This document shows, in pieces, positions 27,544 through 36,457 of a stretch of DNA of 64,000 nucleotides (position 1 is the stretch's first letter; the number at the start of each line of letters is the position of its first letter). The position numbers and the translations under genes are program-made. Under the pieces are notes generated by a model. That model made no database searches. It was not told where the DNA came from and was given only the letters and a program-made list of their open reading frames with translations. The DNA comes from Sphingomonas folli (GTDB lineage: Bacteria > Pseudomonadota > Alphaproteobacteria > Sphingomonadales > Sphingomonadaceae): assembly GCF_019429525.1 (NCBI RefSeq), contig NZ_JAHXZL010000008.1:124001-188000 (forward strand), written 5' to 3'.

Positions 27544-29979
27544 ATGACCGAGTCGGAGAAGCTGGCGCTGCTCGAGGGCGACACCACGCTCGACGCCAAC
27601 GGCACCGGGGTGAACCCCTGCGTCGGCCATGTCAGCGGCATCCCGCGGTTGGGCCTGCCCGCCTTGTGCATGGGCGACGGGCCAGCCGGAGTCGGCAACG
27701 GCATGACGCAGGTCACGCAGTTCCCGGCACCGATCATGGGCGCGGCGACGTGGAACGCGGCGCTCATGGAACGGTTTGGTGCGGCGCTCGGTGCGGAACA
27801 TGCCGCCAAGGGGCGCAACGTCGTGCTCGCGCCGACAATCAACATCATCCGCACGCCACTGTGGGGCCGCACCGCCGAGACGCTGAGCGAGGACCCGTAT
27901 CTCACCGCGGCGCTGGGCACCGCGATCACGCGCGGGATCCAGGCGCAGGGGGTGATCGCCACGCCGAAGCATCTCGCCGCCAACAATCAGGAATGGCTCC
28001 GTCTGGGCGACGCGCCGGGCTATGAGGCGATCGATGCGCGCGTCTCCGCCCGCGCCCTGCACGAGATCTATTTGCCCGCCTTCGAGGGGGTGGTGAAGCG
28101 TGCCGAGGCGGGCTCGATCATGTGCGCCTACAATCGCGTGAACGGCCATTACGCCTGCGAGAACAAAGATCTGCTGGGTACTCTGCGGGGCTGGGGGTTC
28201 GACGGCTTCGTCGTCGCCGACTGGTATTTCGCGCATCGCAGCACCGTGGCCGCGGCCAAGGCGGGGCTCGACATCTCGATGCCCGGCGGCGCCAGCCCGT
28301 TCGGCTTCGCCGACTTCTACGGCGCGCCGCTCCGCGCGGCGCTGGCGCGCGGCGCCGTCTCGCGCGGCGACATCGACGCGATGGTCACGCGCATCGTCAC
28401 GCCGATGTTCAGGCTCGGGCTGGTCGACCGGCCGATCCGCGGCAGCAGCGCAGCGGACGCGCGCACGCCGGCGCATCTCGCGCTCTCGCAGGAGATCGCC
28501 GAGCAGGGCAGTGTGCTGCTGCGCAACGAGCGCGGCGTGCTGCCGCTGGCGCGCACATTGCGCTCGATCGCGGTGATCGGCGACGACGCGAGCGCCAACG
28601 TCCAGACCACCGAGCGCTACGGCGGGTTCGTCAAGAATGACGCGGTCCACCCGCGCGCGCCGCTCGACTCGATCCGCGCCGCGCTGCCCCCCGGCACGCG
28701 CGTGCGCTACGCGCGCGGGACGCTCGGCATCGGTGCGCTGCCGGCGATGCCAGCGAGCGCGTTCCGCGGGCTCACCGCGCGCTACTTCGCCGGCGCCACG
28801 CCACAGGGTACCGCGCTCGTCACGCGCGCCGAGCCGCGCATCGACTATGCCGAGGCGGGGGCGCAGGCGGGGGTGGCCGGGCTGCCCAAGACGTGGTCCG
28901 CGCGTTGGGAGGGACAGATCGTGCCGCCGCGCACGGGAACCTACCGCTTCTCGCTCGACGGCGGCGGCGACGCCCGCCTGACGATCGACGGGCGGCGTGT
29001 CGCCACCGTGCCCAAGAACAGCTTCCGTCTGGTCACCCATGGTGTGGCGGAGCTGCGCGCCGGCGTCCCGGTCCGCTTCCAGCTCGACTATAGCAACGCG
29101 CCGACGCTCTCGCCGACCGAGCTGCGGCTCGGCTGGCAGGTGCCCGACCCCGCCCTGATCGACGAGGCGGTCGCCGCGGCGCGCGGGAGCGACGTCGCTT
29201 TGGTGTTCGTCGCCGATCACGTCTCGGAGGGAGCCGACCGTATCGACCTGCGCCTGCCCGGTGATCAGGACGCGCTGATCGCCGCGGTGGCCGCGGCCAA
29301 CCCGCGCACCGTGGTGGTGCTGCACACGGTCGGTCCCGTGCTGATGCCGTGGCGCGACCGCGTGGCGGGCATCGTCGCGGCCTGGTATCCCGGCGAGCAG
29401 GCGGCGGACTCGATCGCCGCGCTGCTGACGGGCCGCGCCAACCCGTCGGGCAAGCTGCCGGTGACCTTCCCCGCCGACATGACCAGCGGGCCGACCGACC
29501 GGCCCGAGCGCTATCCCGGCATCGGCACGACGGTGCGCTACGACGAGGACCTGCTGGTGGGCTATCGCTGGTACGACCAGCAGCGTGTCGAGCCGCTGTA
29601 TCCGTTCGGCTTCGGGCTGTCCTACACGCGCTTCCGCTACGATCGACTTAGCGTGGCGCCGCGACCGGGCGGCGGCTGGCAGGTGCGCGCGACGGTGCGC
29701 AACGTCGGCGCGCGCGCGGGCAGCGAGGTGGCGCAGCTCTACGTCGCGCTGGCGCCTGGGAGCGGCGAGCCGCCCCAGCAGCTCAAGGGCTTCGCGCGGG
29801 TCACGCTGGCGCCCGGCGCGGCCGATACGGTCGACTTCACGCTCACCGAGCGCGACCTGTCGACCTGGGACGAGGCGGCGGGCGGCTGGAGACCTCATCG
29901 CGGCCGCGCCGAGGTCTTCGTCGGTGGCAGCTCACGTGATCACGCGCTCAGCGGGGCGATCGACGTGGCGGCGCGCTGA
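27544..29979 (+). CDS. Glycoside hydrolase family 3 beta-glucosidase-like protein with PA14 domain (true start probably upstream)
   Basis: 811 residues from the first canonical ATG. The GH3 nucleophile aspartate is in GFVVADWYF and the acid/base glutamate probably in SEGADRIDL. A PA14 domain (RWEGQIVPPRTGTYRFSLDG) is inserted and a C-terminal fibronectin-III-like domain follows. The reading frame continues upstream to 27400 without ATG, GTG or TTG, yet encodes a signal-like stretch (RRRAVALVALTATTAATAG) and the normal GH3 N-terminus PWADPAHPAAERARLI. A CTG at 27400, overlapping the receptor stop (CTGA), is the only plausible start for that form. Likely exported; removes terminal beta-linked sugars. 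Confidence 0.9.
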   Translation: MTESEKLALLEGDTTLDANGTGVNPCVGHVSGIPRLGLPALCMGDGPAGVGNGMTQVTQFPAPIMGAATWNAALMERFGAALGAEHAAKGRNVVLAPTINIIRTPLWGRTAETLSEDPYLTAALGTAITRGIQAQGVIATPKHLAANNQEWLRLGDAPGYEAIDARVSARALHEIYLPAFEGVVKRAEAGSIMCAYNRVNGHYACENKDLLGTLRGWGFDGFVVADWYFAHRSTVAAAKAGLDISMPGGASPFGFADFYGAPLRAALARGAVSRGDIDAMVTRIVTPMFRLGLVDRPIRGSSAADARTPAHLALSQEIAEQGSVLLRNERGVLPLARTLRSIAVIGDDASANVQTTERYGGFVKNDAVHPRAPLDSIRAALPPGTRVRYARGTLGIGALPAMPASAFRGLTARYFAGATPQGTALVTRAEPRIDYAEAGAQAGVAGLPKTWSARWEGQIVPPRTGTYRFSLDGGGDARLTIDGRRVATVPKNSFRLVTHGVAELRAGVPVRFQLDYSNAPTLSPTELRLGWQVPDPALIDEAVAAARGSDVALVFVADHVSEGADRIDLRLPGDQDALIAAVAAANPRTVVVLHTVGPVLMPWRDRVAGIVAAWYPGEQAADSIAALLTGRANPSGKLPVTFPADMTSGPTDRPERYPGIGTTVRYDEDLLVGYRWYDQQRVEPLYPFGFGLSYTRFRYDRLSVAPRPGGGWQVRATVRNVGARAGSEVAQLYVALAPGSGEPPQQLKGFARVTLAPGAADTVDFTLTERDLSTWDEAAGGWRPHRGRAEVFVGGSSRDHALSGAIDVAAR

Positions 29980-30012
29980 GCGGCAGGTGTCGGCGAGTTT
30001 TGGGATCAGGGC

Positions 30013-31815
30013 TCAGGCCGCCGACCAGCTCGCCACCGCCTGTTCCAGCACCGCGAGCGGGACCGGACCCGACTGCAGCACCAGGTCGTGGAAGCCGCGC
30101 ACATCGAAGCGCGCGCCCATGGCGCCCCGCGCGCGCTCGCGCGCGGCGACGATGCGGTTGGCGCCGACCTTGAAGCTGCACGCTTGCCCAGGATACACGC
30201 AGTAGCGCGTGACCTCGCGCTCGGTCGCGAGGGGCTGCTCGCCGGCGTGCTCGACCATCCAGGCGACTGCCTGCTCCTTGGTCCAGCGCTTGTAGTGGAT
30301 GCCGGTGTCGACGACGATGCGTGCGGCGCGGAACAGCTCGGACTGGAGATAGCCGATCCGCCCGAACGGGTCGGCCTCGAAGAGGCCGAGCTCGTCGGCC
30401 ACCTGCTGCGCGTAGAGCGCCCATCCCTCGGTATAGGCGGAGAAGCGCACCATGCGGCGGAACAGCGGCAGCGCCGGGCTGTGCGCGAGCACGCTGTACT
30501 GAAAATGATGGCCCGGCACGCCCTCATGGTGCGCGAGCGTCGGCAGCCGCCATGTCGTGTGCTCGGCGGGGGTCTTGAGGTTGAGCGAGAAGACGCCGGG
30601 CTCCCCTTTGCTCCCCTCGCTGTAGAAGGCGCCCGGCGCGCCGCCCTCGATCGCGACCGGGATGCGGCGGACCACGATGGGGTCGACCGCGACGTTGCCG
30701 AAGGCGCGCGGCAGCCGCTCGATCACCCGGCGCAGCGCGGTGTCGGCGATAGCGAGCAGCCGCGCGCGGCCGGCGTCGTCGTCGGAGACGCGAAAGCGCG
30801 CGTCGGCGTTGAGCGCGGCGATCCGCTCGCCCACAGTGCCTCGGCTCAAGCCTTGCGCGCGCAGGCTCGCGTCGATCTCCGCCGCCAGCGCCGCGTACTG
30901 CGCGAGCCCGGTCTCGTGCAGCTCGGCAGGGGTGAGCGCGGCGGTGGTGTTGGCGCGGCACGCGGCGGCGTAATAGGCCTCGCCGTCGGGCAGGCGCCAT
31001 ACGCCAGCGGTATCGACCGCCCGCGGCGCCAACGCCGCCAGCGCGGCGGCCTGACGGTCGAGCGCCGGCGCGATCGCCGTGCGGAACACCGCCAGCGCGG
31101 CGTCGTCGCGGTCCCCCAGCTCCTTGGCGCGGATCCGCGCCAGCGCCGGCGCGAGCAGCGCGGACTCGAGCGGGGCGCCGTCGCGCAGCGCATGGATCTG
31201 CGCCACCGTCTTGGCGATGACGAAGCCCGGCGGCGCGACCCCGATTGCGGCGTCGTGGCGGATGCGATCGGTCTCCTGATCGAGCGCGGCCGGCAGTGCC
31301 GCGAGCCGCGCGCGCCAGGCGTCGACGTCCGCGGCGTCGTCGATCGGGTGCCGGCTGCCGATGAAGTCGGGCAGCCAATAATAAGCGCCGTTCATCTGGC
31401 TGACGACATAAGGGCTCGGGCGCAGGTTGCCGTCGACATAGCCGTAGCGCGCCAGGAGATCGTCGAGCGTGTCGTAGACGAAGCGCGCGACGTCATGGTC
31501 GAGCGCCCACCGGGGCGACAGGCGCGCGCGGTCGATCCCGGCGAGCTGCGCGCGCGCGACGCGGATCGCGGCCCGGTCGGCGGCGCGCGCCGCCATCGAC
31601 CGATCGTCGAGCCGGTAGCGCAGCGCCGCATGGGCTCCGCTATCGAAGTCGTTGGCGGTCGCTTCCTCGGGCGAGCGCGCCAGATAGGCCTCGCTGTGGC
31701 GCTGGAGTAGCGCGGCGAGCGCGGCGTCAACGGCGCCCGGCGCCGCGTCCGCCGGCAGCGCGGCGGCGAGCAGCCCGACCGCCGAGCTGCCCAGGAACTG
31801 TCGCCGGTCGATCAT
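30013..31815 (-). CDS. DUF885 family putative exported zinc hydrolase (copy 1)
   Basis: 600 residues. A twin-arginine-like leader (DRRQFLGSSAVGLLAAALPADA) indicates export. The DUF885 signature HHEGVPGHHFQYSVLA provides HExxxHH-type metal ligands, and EGWALYAQQVADELG follows as in the family. DUF885 proteins are poorly characterised, with gluzincin/M32-like folds, and are often encoded near TonB receptors. It reads in the same direction as the receptor gene at 31862, 46 bp downstream of it, and converges with the GH3 gene. Confidence 0.88.
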   Translation of the reverse strand: MIDRRQFLGSSAVGLLAAALPADAAPGAVDAALAALLQRHSEAYLARSPEEATANDFDSGAHAALRYRLDDRSMAARAADRAAIRVARAQLAGIDRARLSPRWALDHDVARFVYDTLDDLLARYGYVDGNLRPSPYVVSQMNGAYYWLPDFIGSRHPIDDAADVDAWRARLAALPAALDQETDRIRHDAAIGVAPPGFVIAKTVAQIHALRDGAPLESALLAPALARIRAKELGDRDDAALAVFRTAIAPALDRQAAALAALAPRAVDTAGVWRLPDGEAYYAAACRANTTAALTPAELHETGLAQYAALAAEIDASLRAQGLSRGTVGERIAALNADARFRVSDDDAGRARLLAIADTALRRVIERLPRAFGNVAVDPIVVRRIPVAIEGGAPGAFYSEGSKGEPGVFSLNLKTPAEHTTWRLPTLAHHEGVPGHHFQYSVLAHSPALPLFRRMVRFSAYTEGWALYAQQVADELGLFEADPFGRIGYLQSELFRAARIVVDTGIHYKRWTKEQAVAWMVEHAGEQPLATEREVTRYCVYPGQACSFKVGANRIVAARERARGAMGARFDVRGFHDLVLQSGPVPLAVLEQAVASWSAA

Positions 31816-31861
31816 GCTGTCTCCCTCAATCGTTGATCGTCCGGCGGCGCGGCCGACGCCG

Positions 31862-34162
31862 TCAGAACTTGTAGCCCAGCGTCCCGCCGATCACGCGATA
31901 GGACGGCTCGACCTGCACGCCGCTGTAGAAGGCTTTCTCGTACGCGTTGGCGAAATAGCGCGCCTTGAACAGATTCTCGACGAAGACCGTGGCACGCAGG
32001 CGGTCGTTCTCGAGCCCGGCGCGCAGGTTGACGTTATGGTACCCGGGCGAGACGAACGGGTAGACGGTGTAGCGATAGGCGAGCGGCGTCGAAAGCATCT
32101 CCGAGCGGTAGCTCCACTCCGCGCGCGCGAAGCCGTCGATCCGATCAGTGATCGGCCGCTTGTACTGCGCCTGCGCGCCGAGCGTGAACTTGGGCGCGTT
32201 CACCAGCGGTCGGCCAGTGATGTCGATCACCACGCCGTCGATCAGCGCGTTGCGATAGTCCTTGAACTTGGACTCATTGTAGCCGGCGTTGCCGCTCAGC
32301 TTGATCGCGTCGCTGACGCGCAGGTCAAAGCTGCCCTCGACGCCGTAGCTGTCCGCCGCGGCGGCGTTGGCGATCCCGCTGACGCCGCGCAACAGGCCGG
32401 TGACCGGATCGATATATTGGAAGCGGATCGTCTGCTGCACGTCGTTCCACTTCATGTAGAAGCCGGTGACGTCGACGCGCAGGCGGCGGTCGAACAGGTC
32501 GAATTTCGACCCGAGCTCGTAGTTCCACAGCGTCTCGGGCTGGAAATCGTTGGCGAGGTTGACGTTGTTGCTGGTCTGCGTGCCGCCCGACTTGAACCCG
32601 CGCGACGCCGTGGCGAACAGCAGCAGGTCGCGCTGGAGCTTGTAGCTGAGCGTCAGCTTGGGCGAGATATCCTCGAACGCGGCCGAGCGGTTGTTCACCG
32701 CGGTGAGGATGTCGTTGGAACGGTTCTCGGCGTAGTTGCGCGTTTTCTCGAACGAGTAGCGGCCGCCCACCGTGGCCGAGAAGCGCTCGGTGAGGTTGAA
32801 GGTGCCCTGCGCGAAGATCGCCATATATTTGGTCGCGCTGTCGGAGATCAGCCCGGTGACGGCGAGGCCCTCGCAGTTATTCGCGCGCGCGGCGGGGCAC
32901 AGCGGGCTGTCCGCGCCGTGGAAGGTCTGCTGGCCGGTCACGCCGGTGTCGCGCCCGACCGAGGCACCCAGGCTCCAGTCGAGGAAGTTGGTGCCGTTGG
33001 ACTGGAGGCGGAGCTCGCCGCTGGTCGACTTGCGGGTGAGCTTCAGGTTCTCGTAGAAGTAATCGCGGCTGCCGCCGTCGACATCGCCGTAGTTGAACAC
33101 GTCCGACTTTAGATGACCGACGACGGCAGTGATCGAGGCGAGGCCGACATCCCACACCGCTCGGGTGCTGTAATATTGATATTTGCTGCCGACCCGCTGC
33201 GGTCGGTTGAAATTCACGCGGTCGGTGTTGTCGGGAAAGAAGCCGACGCCATCGGGGTCGCCGATCAGCCCGGCGGTGCGGCCGTAATAGACCGAGGCCC
33301 AGGTCGCGGTGACGAAGCCGGTCGGCACGCCGTTGCGCATGCCAGTGGCCTCGTCGGAGTAGCTATAGGCGAAGTCCCAGGTGAGCCCGTCCAGCGGGGT
33401 GAGCCGCGCCTGGATCCGGCCGGTGTAGAACTTGCTGTCGTTGCCCCCGCCGATCGGGTTGATGTTCGTGATGTAACCATCCGACTCTTCGTACTGCCCG
33501 GAGGCGCGCAGCGCGAGCACGCCGTCGATCACCGGCACGTTCAGCACGCCCTGCGCGCGCTTGGTGTCGAAGCTGCTGTAGCCCAGCTCGATCTCACCCT
33601 CGAAGTGATTGACCGGCTTCTTGGTGATGATGTTGATCGCGCCGCCCACCGAGTTGCGGCCGAAATACGTGCCCTGCGGCCCGCGCAGCACCTCGATTCG
33701 CTCCAGATCAACGATCTGCGGGTTGCTGGTCGCGGCGGCGACGTTGAACTCGTCGATGTAGAAGGCGTAGCTGCCCTGGCGCACGTCGGCATAAGGATTG
33801 AGCTGGTTGGAGATGCCGCGGATCGACAGATCCTTGCGGTCGCGCGAGCCGTTGGACTGGAAGCTGACGTTGGGGGTGAGGGCGAAATAGTCCTCGACGC
33901 TCTGTACGTTCTGATCGCGCAGCGTCTGCGCGGTAATGGCGGTGATCGCGATCGGCACGTCCTGGATCGACTCGGCGCGGCGCTGCGCGGTGACGACGAT
34001 GTCGCCGCCCGGCGTCTCGCCGCTCGCCTCGCTGACGGTCTCGTCCTGCGTTGCCTGCTGCGCCGTCGCAGGCGCGGCGAACGCGGCGAGGAGGGTCGCC
34101 ATGACGGCGCCGTGTCGAAGCTGTGGTACGCCGCGGCGGGCGCCGCGCATGCGATCGTTCAT
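31862..34162 (-). CDS. TonB-dependent outer-membrane receptor 2
   Basis: 766 residues; AAGGGG lies 7 nt before the ATG. Signal peptide ends near APATAQQ; plug GDIVVTAQRRAESIQDVPIAI and IEVLRGPQGTYFGRNSVGG; the barrel ends LGYKF. Sphingomonad-type receptor of unknown ligand, followed in the same direction by DUF885 copy 1. Confidence 0.95.
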   Translation of the reverse strand: MNDRMRGARRGVPQLRHGAVMATLLAAFAAPATAQQATQDETVSEASGETPGGDIVVTAQRRAESIQDVPIAITAITAQTLRDQNVQSVEDYFALTPNVSFQSNGSRDRKDLSIRGISNQLNPYADVRQGSYAFYIDEFNVAAATSNPQIVDLERIEVLRGPQGTYFGRNSVGGAINIITKKPVNHFEGEIELGYSSFDTKRAQGVLNVPVIDGVLALRASGQYEESDGYITNINPIGGGNDSKFYTGRIQARLTPLDGLTWDFAYSYSDEATGMRNGVPTGFVTATWASVYYGRTAGLIGDPDGVGFFPDNTDRVNFNRPQRVGSKYQYYSTRAVWDVGLASITAVVGHLKSDVFNYGDVDGGSRDYFYENLKLTRKSTSGELRLQSNGTNFLDWSLGASVGRDTGVTGQQTFHGADSPLCPAARANNCEGLAVTGLISDSATKYMAIFAQGTFNLTERFSATVGGRYSFEKTRNYAENRSNDILTAVNNRSAAFEDISPKLTLSYKLQRDLLLFATASRGFKSGGTQTSNNVNLANDFQPETLWNYELGSKFDLFDRRLRVDVTGFYMKWNDVQQTIRFQYIDPVTGLLRGVSGIANAAAADSYGVEGSFDLRVSDAIKLSGNAGYNESKFKDYRNALIDGVVIDITGRPLVNAPKFTLGAQAQYKRPITDRIDGFARAEWSYRSEMLSTPLAYRYTVYPFVSPGYHNVNLRAGLENDRLRATVFVENLFKARYFANAYEKAFYSGVQVEPSYRVIGGTLGYKF

Positions 34163-34264
34163 GCCATGCCCCTTCGTTCGCCGGCGCGCGACCGCGCACC
34201 GGCATCTCTGTCCACGTTCCCCTGACGGTCGCCCGCCGTGTCGGCGGTGCGCGGCCTTAGCGGC

Positions 34265-34741
34265 TCACTTGGTCCAGCAGGCCGGGTCGGGCGGCCCCTT
34301 GGCGAGGTCGACCGGCGCGCGGACCAGGGTGATCGACGCGATCTTCCCGCCGCGCAGCTCGGCGTGGCCGGCCGCGAGCACGCAGCCGAGCTTGCCGTCG
34401 CGGCGCGAGCGGATCACGTGATAGGTGTAGAGGCGGTCACCCTGCTGGAACGCCGCCTTGAACGGCACCACGATCTCGACGTCGCCGCCGCCCGCCTGGA
34501 TCTTCTGGAAATGAGTCGCCCACTGATCCACGCCGCGGATCACGGTTCGACCCTCCAGTGTCAAGGTCGCGTCCGGCGTGAAGTAGCGCGAGAAGTTCTC
34601 GGCCGTGAAAGCTCCTGGGGTCTTGAATGCCTGGTCCCACCAAACAAACATCCGCGATAGCGCATCCGTCGGCTGTTGAGCCGCGACCGGTGTTGCCAAG
34701 ATCATAGCCGCGGCCATGGTCGCGGTTAGGCGCTGTCTCAT
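34265..34741 (-). CDS. NTF2-like (SnoaL/DUF4440-type) exported protein
   Basis: 158 residues with a Sec signal peptide ending near TPVAAQQ. The cone-shaped NTF2-like fold is suggested by the N-terminal WWDQAFKT helix, ENFSRYFTPDATLTLEGRTVIRG and later strands LYTYHVIRSRRDG and ELRGGKIASITLVRA. Such proteins bind small molecules or act as isomerases or hydrolases. It precedes TonB receptor 2 in the same direction (gap 102 bp). Specific role unknown. Confidence 0.8.
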   Translation of the reverse strand: MRQRLTATMAAAMILATPVAAQQPTDALSRMFVWWDQAFKTPGAFTAENFSRYFTPDATLTLEGRTVIRGVDQWATHFQKIQAGGGDVEIVVPFKAAFQQGDRLYTYHVIRSRRDGKLGCVLAAGHAELRGGKIASITLVRAPVDLAKGPPDPACWTK

Positions 34742-34817
34742 CCTCGCTATCTCCCCTTGCGTGCCGCGCTACCTTGCCCCTGTCGCAACGGCCTCGTAGC
34801 TGAGTGTCGGTGAGTTA

Positions 34818-34833
34818 CGTTGTTGTTACAACG
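34818..34833. promoter_or_regulatory. Palindrome CGTTGT-N4-ACAACG upstream of the NTF2-like gene
   Basis: A perfect 6-bp inverted repeat around TGTT, 77 bp upstream of the NTF2-like start and 20 bp from the stronger palindrome at 34854. It may be a second half of a regulator binding region; weak on its own. Confidence 0.35.
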
Positions 34834-34853
34834 CCTTCGCAAGGAAGCGATCG

Positions 34854-34868
34854 TTGCTTTGGACGCAA
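34854..34868. promoter_or_regulatory. Operator-like site TTGC-N7-GCAA before the NTF2-like gene
   Basis: TTGCTTTGGACGCAA, and the symmetry extends to 9-bp arms (GATCGTTGC and GCAACGATC around a 7-bp centre). It lies in the 139-bp gap between the amidohydrolase stop and the NTF2-like start, 112 bp upstream of the latter. Confidence 0.6.
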
Positions 34869-34880
34869 CGATCGGCGGTG

Positions 34881-36179
34881 TCAGGGCGTGACGCGCGCCG
34901 GATCGCTGTCGTCGCGAACGATCGCGCCGCCCTTCATCACGAACGCGATGCGACGCAGCGCGCCGATGTCGGCGGTCGGGTCCGCGGGCAGCGCGACGAT
35001 ATCGGCATACTGGCCGGCGGCGATCTGGCCGACACTCGCCTCGCGGCCCAGCATCGTCGCGGCCCGGATCGTCGCGGACTGAAGCGCCTGGAGCGGCGTC
35101 ATGCCCGCCTTCACGTACAATTCCGCTTCGGCGACCGTGGCGTTGGTCCCGCCGTTGGGCTCGAACGGGAATTGGTCGGTGCCGAGCGCGACATTGACGC
35201 CGAGGCGGATCGCCTTCTGCAGCATCGCCCAGTGATCCCTGCCGGTCGAGGCGACGCGCTCGAGATACCAGTCGGGCGAGCCGATCTTGCGGTAGAACTC
35301 ATAGGCGCCGGGCTGGCTCACCACCATCGTCGGCACCAGCCACACGCCCTTGGCCTTCATGTCGGCGAGTACCGCGTCGTCGAGGTGGTAGCCGTGCTCA
35401 AAGCCGTCGATGCCGAACCGCAGCGCCTGGCGGGCGGCCTCGACCGAGCCGTTGTGCGCGGTGACCTTGACGCCGTTGCGATGCGCCACCTCGATCAGGG
35501 TCGACAGCTCGTCGTCGGTCATCGGCGCGGCGGAGATGCTGCCGTGCGTGTCGGAGATGCCGCCCGAGATCGCGATCTTGATCCAGGTCGCGCCCAGCTT
35601 GATCTGCTGGCGCACCGCGCGTGAGAGTGCGGCCGGCCCGTCCGCCTCGAGCGAGCCGTGGCCGCCCGTGGTCACGATCACCTCGCCGGCGGTCTCGATC
35701 CGCGGGCCGGGCACCTCGCCGCGATCGATCGCGCGTTTGAGCGCGAAGTCTGTGCCATGATCCTCGCCGGTGAGGCGCACGGTGGTGACGCCGGCGAGCA
35801 AGGTGCGGCGCGCATTGTCCGCCATGCGCAGCACCTCCTCCGCGTCGGTCTCGTTGAGCAGCGCGTTGCCCTGCGCGCCTGGCAGCTTGAGCCCGAGGTG
35901 GACATGCATATTCATCAGCCCGGGGATCAGCCACTGGCCGCGCATCGGCAAGACGGTGGCACCCGCGGGCACCGCCACCGCGCCCGAGGGGCCGACCCGC
36001 ACAATCCGCTCGCCCTGTACCAGCACCGTGGCGTCGGCGATCTTGGTGCCCTTGGCGACGTCGACCACGGTGCCGCCGACCAGTGCCACGACCGGCACGG
36101 CGGGCGCCGCGGCGTCCTGCGCGAGCACGGGGCCGGTGGCACAGGCCGCGAGCAGCAACGCGACGAACGATCGCTTCAT
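34881..36179 (-). CDS. Exported amidohydrolase family metallohydrolase
   Basis: 432 residues from ATG 36179; a longer frame to 36230 has no signal features. Signal peptide KRSFVALLLAACATGPVLAQ. Metal ligands of the amidohydrolase superfamily: HVH in NMHVHLG, the lysine in WIKIAISGG, VTAHNGS, FEHGYHLDD and the aspartate in ALGTDQFPFE. This subgroup includes imidazolonepropionase-like and Xaa-Pro dipeptidase-like enzymes that cleave amide bonds in cyclic or proline-containing substrates. It works with surrounding exported peptidase-like proteins. Confidence 0.92.
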   Translation of the reverse strand: MKRSFVALLLAACATGPVLAQDAAAPAVPVVALVGGTVVDVAKGTKIADATVLVQGERIVRVGPSGAVAVPAGATVLPMRGQWLIPGLMNMHVHLGLKLPGAQGNALLNETDAEEVLRMADNARRTLLAGVTTVRLTGEDHGTDFALKRAIDRGEVPGPRIETAGEVIVTTGGHGSLEADGPAALSRAVRQQIKLGATWIKIAISGGISDTHGSISAAPMTDDELSTLIEVAHRNGVKVTAHNGSVEAARQALRFGIDGFEHGYHLDDAVLADMKAKGVWLVPTMVVSQPGAYEFYRKIGSPDWYLERVASTGRDHWAMLQKAIRLGVNVALGTDQFPFEPNGGTNATVAEAELYVKAGMTPLQALQSATIRAATMLGREASVGQIAAGQYADIVALPADPTADIGALRRIAFVMKGGAIVRDDSDPARVTP

Positions 36180-36275
36180 GGTAGTGTCCCCCGATTGCCC
36201 CGGGGCGTCTCGGCCCCGGTGCCGCAGCATGGGCGATCACCGCTCGCCCACAAGCGTGTTCGCGCGAGTAAGTCG

Positions 36276-36290
36276 TTGCGTCAGGCGCAA
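36276..36290. promoter_or_regulatory. Operator-like site TTGC-N7-GCAA between amidohydrolase and DUF885 copy 2
   Basis: TTGCGTCAGGCGCAA differs from the perfect site at 19887 at a single position. It lies 97 bp from the amidohydrolase start (minus) and 167 bp from the DUF885 start (plus), in the divergent promoter region. Confidence 0.65.
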
Positions 36291-36457
36291 CATCCCGCGC
36301 CACCGACCGATCGCTGCGCGATCAGGCGAGCGCGAAAACGGGAGAAATCCTTGCCTTTAGGCAGTTTCGTTGGTGCGGTGAACGCCTCCCGCGCGCGCCG
36401 GCGGGTGTCTTGGCAAGGTCGCGTTCGTTGCGCAGACTGCGCGCGAATGGGGGCGGT

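Noticed and set aside
36424..36440. A further TTGC-N7-GCAA operator just upstream of DUF885 copy 2
   Set aside because: The sequence is TTGCGCAGACTGCGC, whose right half is GCGC rather than GCAA; not counted as a member.
36424..36457. Extended N-terminus of DUF885 copy 2 from 36410
   Set aside because: The extra codons are Arg/Gly-rich and precede a good twin-arginine leader starting at 36458, with GGGGGCGG upstream.
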